From the NCBI RefSeq assembly GCF_000219625.1, contig NC_018218.1, positions 1,116,001 through 1,180,000 of the forward strand: DNA of 64,000 nucleotides, given 5' to 3'. The stretch is from Zymoseptoria tritici IPO323 (Eukaryota; Ascomycota; Dothideomycetes; Mycosphaerellales; Mycosphaerellaceae). The position numbers and the translations under genes are program-made. Shown piece by piece: positions 59,920 through 64,000 of this stretch; position 1 is the first letter of the stretch; the number at the start of each line of letters is the position of its first letter. The notes beneath the pieces were generated by a model, which searched no databases, was not told the origin of the DNA, and saw nothing but the letters and a program-made list of their open reading frames with translations.

Positions 59920-60106
59920 GGCGGCGGCGGCAGCGGCGGCGACGGCGACGGCGACAGCGAGGGTAAGCGACAGTAAGGTGTGAACGCGATAGTAAGACGC
60001 GTGTGAACAACAACAACAACACCATTGCCAAGGTTGACGCTATGAACATGACTAATTCCGGAGGGCTGTGCACCGACATGGCTGATGGGTTATTATAGCC
60101 ACGACC
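59920..60106 (-). repeat. Right terminal inverted repeat of MULE
   Basis: Inverted partner of 55939-56115, with GGCGAC/GGCGGC hexamer repeats at 59,925-59,960. It is less mutated at its outer end than the interior and contains an ATG (60085) that is in frame with the downstream carboxypeptidase. Confidence 0.7.
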
Positions 60107-60297
60107 GCCGTGATGATCGCGACATCTCACAAAGGCAAGTCCGTTTTGTTTGCTTTGCTAGCTGCACCGATCTCTTGGTGTTCTGCTTCTTATCGTCGCT
60201 TGATCAAAAGCTTGGGTCTCGCTCATTGCTTGATCGCGTGCGTCCCTCTCTGGCACTCTCGCTTCCTGCATTCTGCTTTGTGCAGCTACTCGCAATC

Positions 60298-62230
60298 ATG
60301 CGATTTCTCTCTTTCGTTGCCGCGAGCTGTGCGCTTGCAGACGTTGCTCTCGCAGGCGGAGATGCAAGACATGTACGCAAGATAACTTCACCAAATATGG
60401 AACGGAGGAAACGGGCAGCACGCTCAGTGCCCAGGGATGTGTCGACTTCGAATTCTGCGGCGGAAACGACGTACATCATTCCACAAACGGCCCAGACCGA
60501 CAAGTTCAAGGTCAATGGCTCAGCGATCCCGAACGTGGACTTTGATATTGGTGAAACGTACGCCGGACTGCTCCCTATATCACAGGACGAAGGTGCAGGA
60601 GAGCTGTATTTCTGGTTCCATCCTTCGGCCAACGAACAAGCGGACGACGAAATCTTGATCTGGCTGAACGGTGGACCGGGTTGCAGCAGTCTGGAAGGAT
60701 TGCTTCAAGAGAATGGCAAGTTCATCTGGCAGTATGGAACGTACAAGCCGGTCGAAAATCCATACAACTGGGCGAACTTGACCAACATCGTCTGGATCGA
60801 GCAACCTGCAGGCACTGGGTTCAGTCCGAGAGGCAATACGCCGAACGCTACGAACGAGGTCGAGGCTGCCGAGCAATTTCTCGGCTTTTGGAAGAATTTC
60901 GTCGACACATTTCAGCTGCACAACCGCAAGGTCTTTCTTACTGGAGAGTCCTACGCTGGACAATAGTATGCTTGCCTCGCTGTGCTTGCTGCTACAATTC
61001 ACTGACCTGTTTAGTGTTCCCTACATCGCGGACGCCATGCACAACGCCACTAATACGACGTATTTCAATGTCGATTCGATCATGATCTACGATCCATATA
61101 TCACATACGATGTTGTGATGAACGACATTCCGGCCGTGCCATTTGTAGACTACTGGGCTAAGCTGTTCAATCTGAACAATACCTTCATGGACCATCTCCA
61201 TGAGAAGTACGAGTCCTGCGGCTACAAAGATTTCATGGACCTGGCCATGACGTTCCCACCCAACGGCACGCTTCCAACGCCACCCGACTACTTGGGACAG
61301 GATGACAGCTGCAGACTATTCAACGAGATTTATAGCGCCGCCATCCTGGTAAACCCTTGCTGGGACATGTACCAAGTTGCCACGACTTGTCCCCTTCTCT
61401 GGGACGTGCTCGGCTATCCCGGTACAATCGGCTATCAGCCAGAGGGCGCAGACATCTACTTCAACCGGACAGACGTGCAGAAGGTCATCAATGCTCCTTT
61501 GCAAGAGTGGCAGGAATGTATTGATGGCGTACTGGATGTCGACAACGACAGCCCTGCGTCGGGCCTGAGTGTGCTTCCGAGAGTGATTGAGAAGAACAAA
61601 CGAAGCATCATCGTCCACGCGGAGCTCGACTTTAAGTTGATCTTGAACGGCACGATCATGGCAATTCAGAACATGACCTGGAATGGCGCTCAGGGATTTT
61701 CTAAGCCACCGTGTGACTGGGAGGACTTTTATGTGCCATACCATGAGTAGGTTGAACATGGTGTTGATCAGGAATAATACGAGCACTGACCTGTGGCAGG
61801 GAATTGAATCAAGGGTCGCTCGCCGGAGCTGGCAATTTTGGAAAGTGGTAAGCATCTTGGTTGGTTCTGCGATCGGACGACAGTGTTACTCACGTATGGT
61901 CCAGGCACACTGAGCGAGGCCTGACCTTCTCTACAGTGGTACTTTCAGGACACATGGTAAGTTGGCCGGCGGGCAAAGGGCTCTGCAAGAGCACACCTCG
62001 TCCGAGACTTTGCTGACACGTCCATGTTCCCTTCCCAGGTCCCCCAGTACGCTCCATCTGCAGCGTATAGACAGCTCGAGTTTCTGCTGGGCCGCATTGA
62101 AGACCTCTCGGTGGTTTCGGATTTTACGGTCAGTGCCATCGCAGCTATGGTGGGTGACAACATTTGCTGACTGTGAGTGTAGACTCAGACGGGTGATTTT
62201 GGGAACAACGCTACGATCGCGATGTACTGA
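60298..62230 (+). CDS. Secreted serine carboxypeptidase, family S10 (S1-like)
   Basis: About 545 aa from six exons whose phases agree: 60298-60965, 61015-61746, 61800-61847, 61905-61956, 62039-62128, 62183-62230. The start at 60298 gives a signal peptide ([19 protein letters not shown]) followed by a basic propeptide-like stretch. Motifs: [27 protein letters not shown], nucleophile GESYAGQYVPY (S218), aspartate in [12 protein letters not shown] (D428) and histidine in [14 protein letters not shown] (H499). The set is complete. Sequons are frequent, fitting a secreted glycoprotein. Three of the exons are 48-52 bp, and skipping any of them would destroy the His region. A Mutator-like transposon ends 191 bp upstream, so the native promoter may be displaced. 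Confidence 0.93.
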
Positions 62231-62538
62231 TGTGCTCTCTCATGAACTGAATGATCAGCCGAGCTACAATAATTTTGGGAAGAAGAGATTTGGAACTCGT
62301 CGTCGAAAGTGATATATCATAGAAATCGACAACGCAAGAATGGAACCTTTCGTCGGCCAAAAGTTGAAGGTGACGTCACAAGCGTCGACGCGAAATTTAC
62401 ACGAGAAAGTAACCGAGATGGAGTCTGCTCTTGATCCTACCTTTACTTACCACTGCATACACACATCGCATCAACGTCACCCACGATCTGATACTGCGCT
62501 CGAGAATACGACAATGATGACAAACACACACGCTCCTC
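62231..62538. other. Intergenic
   Basis: 308 bp between two plus-strand genes. Nothing recognised. Confidence 0.5.
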
Positions 62539-63596
62539 ATGGCTCCTCGATTTGTGAAGGGTCAGCCAAAGCAGGTCCCTCGTGAAAATGCCCCTCCTTC
62601 AACGCCTCGACGGCCGCCCATCGCACCGACACGGCCAGCTGCAGTGCTGCAGTCGACACCAGGACCGAGTGCAAACCATTTCGCTCGCACGCCACACTTC
62701 ACGTTCGGGAGAACACCACAGTCAACTCAAGGAGTGCGACCACCGTCACCCCTTAAATTGAATCCCGTCCAGGCTCTTCGGACTTCGAACAAGCCGGCTG
62801 AAGATGTCGACGATGCTCGCAACGGCGAAGACGAGGAGATGCTTGATCATGAGCAAGCGTTCGCCATTCCTACTACCGAACTTCTCCATCGCGATACGGA
62901 CGAGCGACTCGACTTGCCTTTCTCACCCAAACGCAGGAGAGTGGACGAGGTCCGCAGTACCGGTGAAGCAGCACGCATGTCTCCTGGGAGGCCGACATTT
63001 CAGCACCCAACAACTCACGCAGCTCGCTTGACTGCTGCCACCCCTCACTTTGTACGGCCTCAAAGTATAGCTAGCTCGGCAGCTGGAGATGGCACCGCAA
63101 TTCGTCGTCCTGCGTTCCTTCGATCATCAGTCGCACCATCCGAGCAGGAACCACTGCCTGATGCATTCTCGCCACACAGACGTGGAGAGAAATTTGTTCC
63201 GGGAGGCATGGCGGCCTCTCTTCAGCAATGGGTCGTCGAGGCCGGTCAGGCTGCCATGCAAAGTCGAAAAGGCTTTGGCTATCTGCGGGGTGAGGAATAC
63301 GTGTTGAGAGCCACGATTGTGTCTGTGAGTACCGCCGGCTCGCCTCTTCTCGCACGCGGCAAGCAGGTAGATGGTACCGAGGTGAGTTCTCGCCCGCCAC
63401 GGTTCGATACGACATTCGCGCCCATCCACTAATCATATTTGTCTATTTCTACCAGATCAGGCTGTTACTTGTGATGGGTAGCAGAAAGCCAGGAAGCGTC
63501 TCGGCTGGAAGTACCGTTGGTGTGCGCGCTCCCACATGGCAGATACTGATCGGCGGGGTTGACTGTACCGTCGGCGTAGACTGGAGGCTGCTGTAG
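62539..63596 (+). CDS. Unrecognised protein with disordered N-terminus and compact C-terminal domain
   Basis: About 327 aa from exons 62539-63381 and 63456-63596. Residues 1-210 are Pro/Thr/Ser-rich with repeated TPxxPxxTP-type and SPK/FSPKRRR motifs, a likely disordered nuclear region with CDK-type sites (PFSPKRRRVDE). The last 110 residues look folded: FVPGGMAASLQQWVVEAG, then YVLRATIVSV, RLLLVMGSRKPG, VGVRAPTWQILIGG and VDWRLL, an alternation of beta strands that could be an OB-fold. I do not recognise the family. A role in a DNA- or telomere-binding complex would be a guess. Confidence 0.7.
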
Positions 63597-63929
63597 CAAA
63601 TGAAATCCATTGGCTGCCATCATTGTCATCCTGATCGCTGTCATATCTTCAAAAATGTGATTAAAGTTCTCGTAGACTAAGGCTGCCAAGCCGACACGGT
63701 CGCGTTTGCCTGACGTGGGTCGTGTAGTGCACTTCACTTCAACTCTTCAAGTGCTCCAGCTTCTCTTCTTAATTCCACTTTCGCCTGACAATACTTCACC
63801 CGCATGAACAGCAAACGGACTCTCCGATGCTGCAGATTGCTGCGCATGACCGCTGAGGTCGAATTGTTTGCCACCCGAAGCCGCCGTGCAGCTATCCGCC
63901 CGGCTGCGTGCTAATTGCGCTCAGTCACG
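63597..63929. other. Intergenic
   Basis: 333 bp. It holds the 3' flank of the preceding gene and the upstream region of the partial gene at the right edge. Confidence 0.5.
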
Positions 63930-64000
63930 ATGGAGACGTCCATAGCACTGCTGCCGGATTCGGCGAGTCTGGAAGACATCGACGAAGAACTCGCCTTCAT
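63930..64000 (+). CDS. Start of a gene truncated by the window end
   Basis: ATG at 63930 opens a frame (METSIALLPDSASLEDIDEE) that runs to the window edge. Composition looks coding, but 23 codons are too few to name it. Confidence 0.4.
   Translation, partial: METSIALLPDSASLEDIDEELAF

Larger units (their letters stand above)
55939..60106 (-). mobile_element. Mutator-like (MULE) DNA transposon, RIP-degraded
   Basis: 4,168 bp with long terminal inverted repeats. Outer ends read GGTTATGGCTATAATAACCC on the left and, reverse-complemented, GGTCGTGGCTATAATAACCC on the right. It is flanked by an 8-bp target copy, GCCGTGAC (55931-55938) and GCCGTGAT (60107-60114), one mismatch. Eight-to-ten-bp duplications are usual for Mutator-like elements. 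The interior is rich in TpA and nearly free of CpA/TpG while keeping abundant CpG, the classical RIP pattern. Transposase traces lie on the minus strand (separate entry). No intact frame remains. Confidence 0.82.

Noticed and set aside
1..64000. Secondary-metabolite or defence-type gene cluster
   Set aside because: No polyketide synthase, NRPS, terpene synthase or NLR-like gene is present. The MFS, bZIP, ALDH and reductase genes are separated by housekeeping genes.

Overview
The window is nuclear DNA of a filamentous ascomycete (Pezizomycotina), most likely a Dothideomycete. The evidence is short (about 45-110 bp) GT-AG introns, a NIK1-type group III histidine kinase with tandem HAMP repeats, an F-box-like orphan and a DUF7726-like gene of the kind common in that class, and two AT-rich repeat blocks carrying the transition-only decay expected of repeat-induced point mutation (RIP). 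The class assignment is an inference. No rRNA gene, intact tRNA gene or CRISPR array was seen.

Left arm (1-38,008) is ordinary gene-dense euchromatin. In order: a tandem pair of paralogous protein kinases (minus), RRP7 (minus), the meiotic recombinase DMC1 (minus), a seven-knuckle CCHC protein of the CNBP/Gis2 family (minus), UDP-GlcNAc pyrophosphorylase (minus), a secreted S10 serine carboxypeptidase (plus), a small F-box-like protein (plus), the NIK1/Os-1 osmosensing histidine kinase (plus), a bZIP factor (plus), an aldehyde dehydrogenase (plus), a peroxisomal ABCD transporter (plus), a ferric-reductase-like oxidoreductase (minus), mitochondrial release factor 1 (minus) and an MFS transporter (plus).

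Middle (38,592-44,947) is one complete LTR retrotransposon of the Ty1/Copia order. It lies on the minus strand with 171-bp LTRs and a 5-bp GAAAC target duplication, and it is mutated beyond coding. It sits inside an open frame that would be continuous in the empty site, and it contains a decayed tRNA-like sequence.

Right arm (44,948-64,000): a DUF7726-like gene, a dienoyl-CoA isomerase ending in a peroxisomal AKL signal, the dynactin actin-related protein ARP1, a small GRGGAGN-repeat protein, the oxysterol-binding protein OSH3, a second dead transposon (Mutator-like, 55,939-60,106, with long TIRs and an 8-bp target duplication) inserted just upstream of a second secreted S10 carboxypeptidase, an unrecognised gene, and the first codons of a gene running off the right end.

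The genes look like a normal fungal neighbourhood rather than a biosynthetic or defence cluster. Functional themes recur (peroxisomal fatty-acid handling: ABCD transporter and dienoyl-CoA isomerase; secreted S10 peptidases; stress signalling: NIK1 and bZIP), but nothing shows co-regulation. Most multi-exon models were assembled by hand, with splice phase checked at each junction. I found no strong candidate for a wholly new system. The best leads are the kinase pair, the two transposon insertions that alter neighbouring gene structure, and the different decay signatures of the two transposons.
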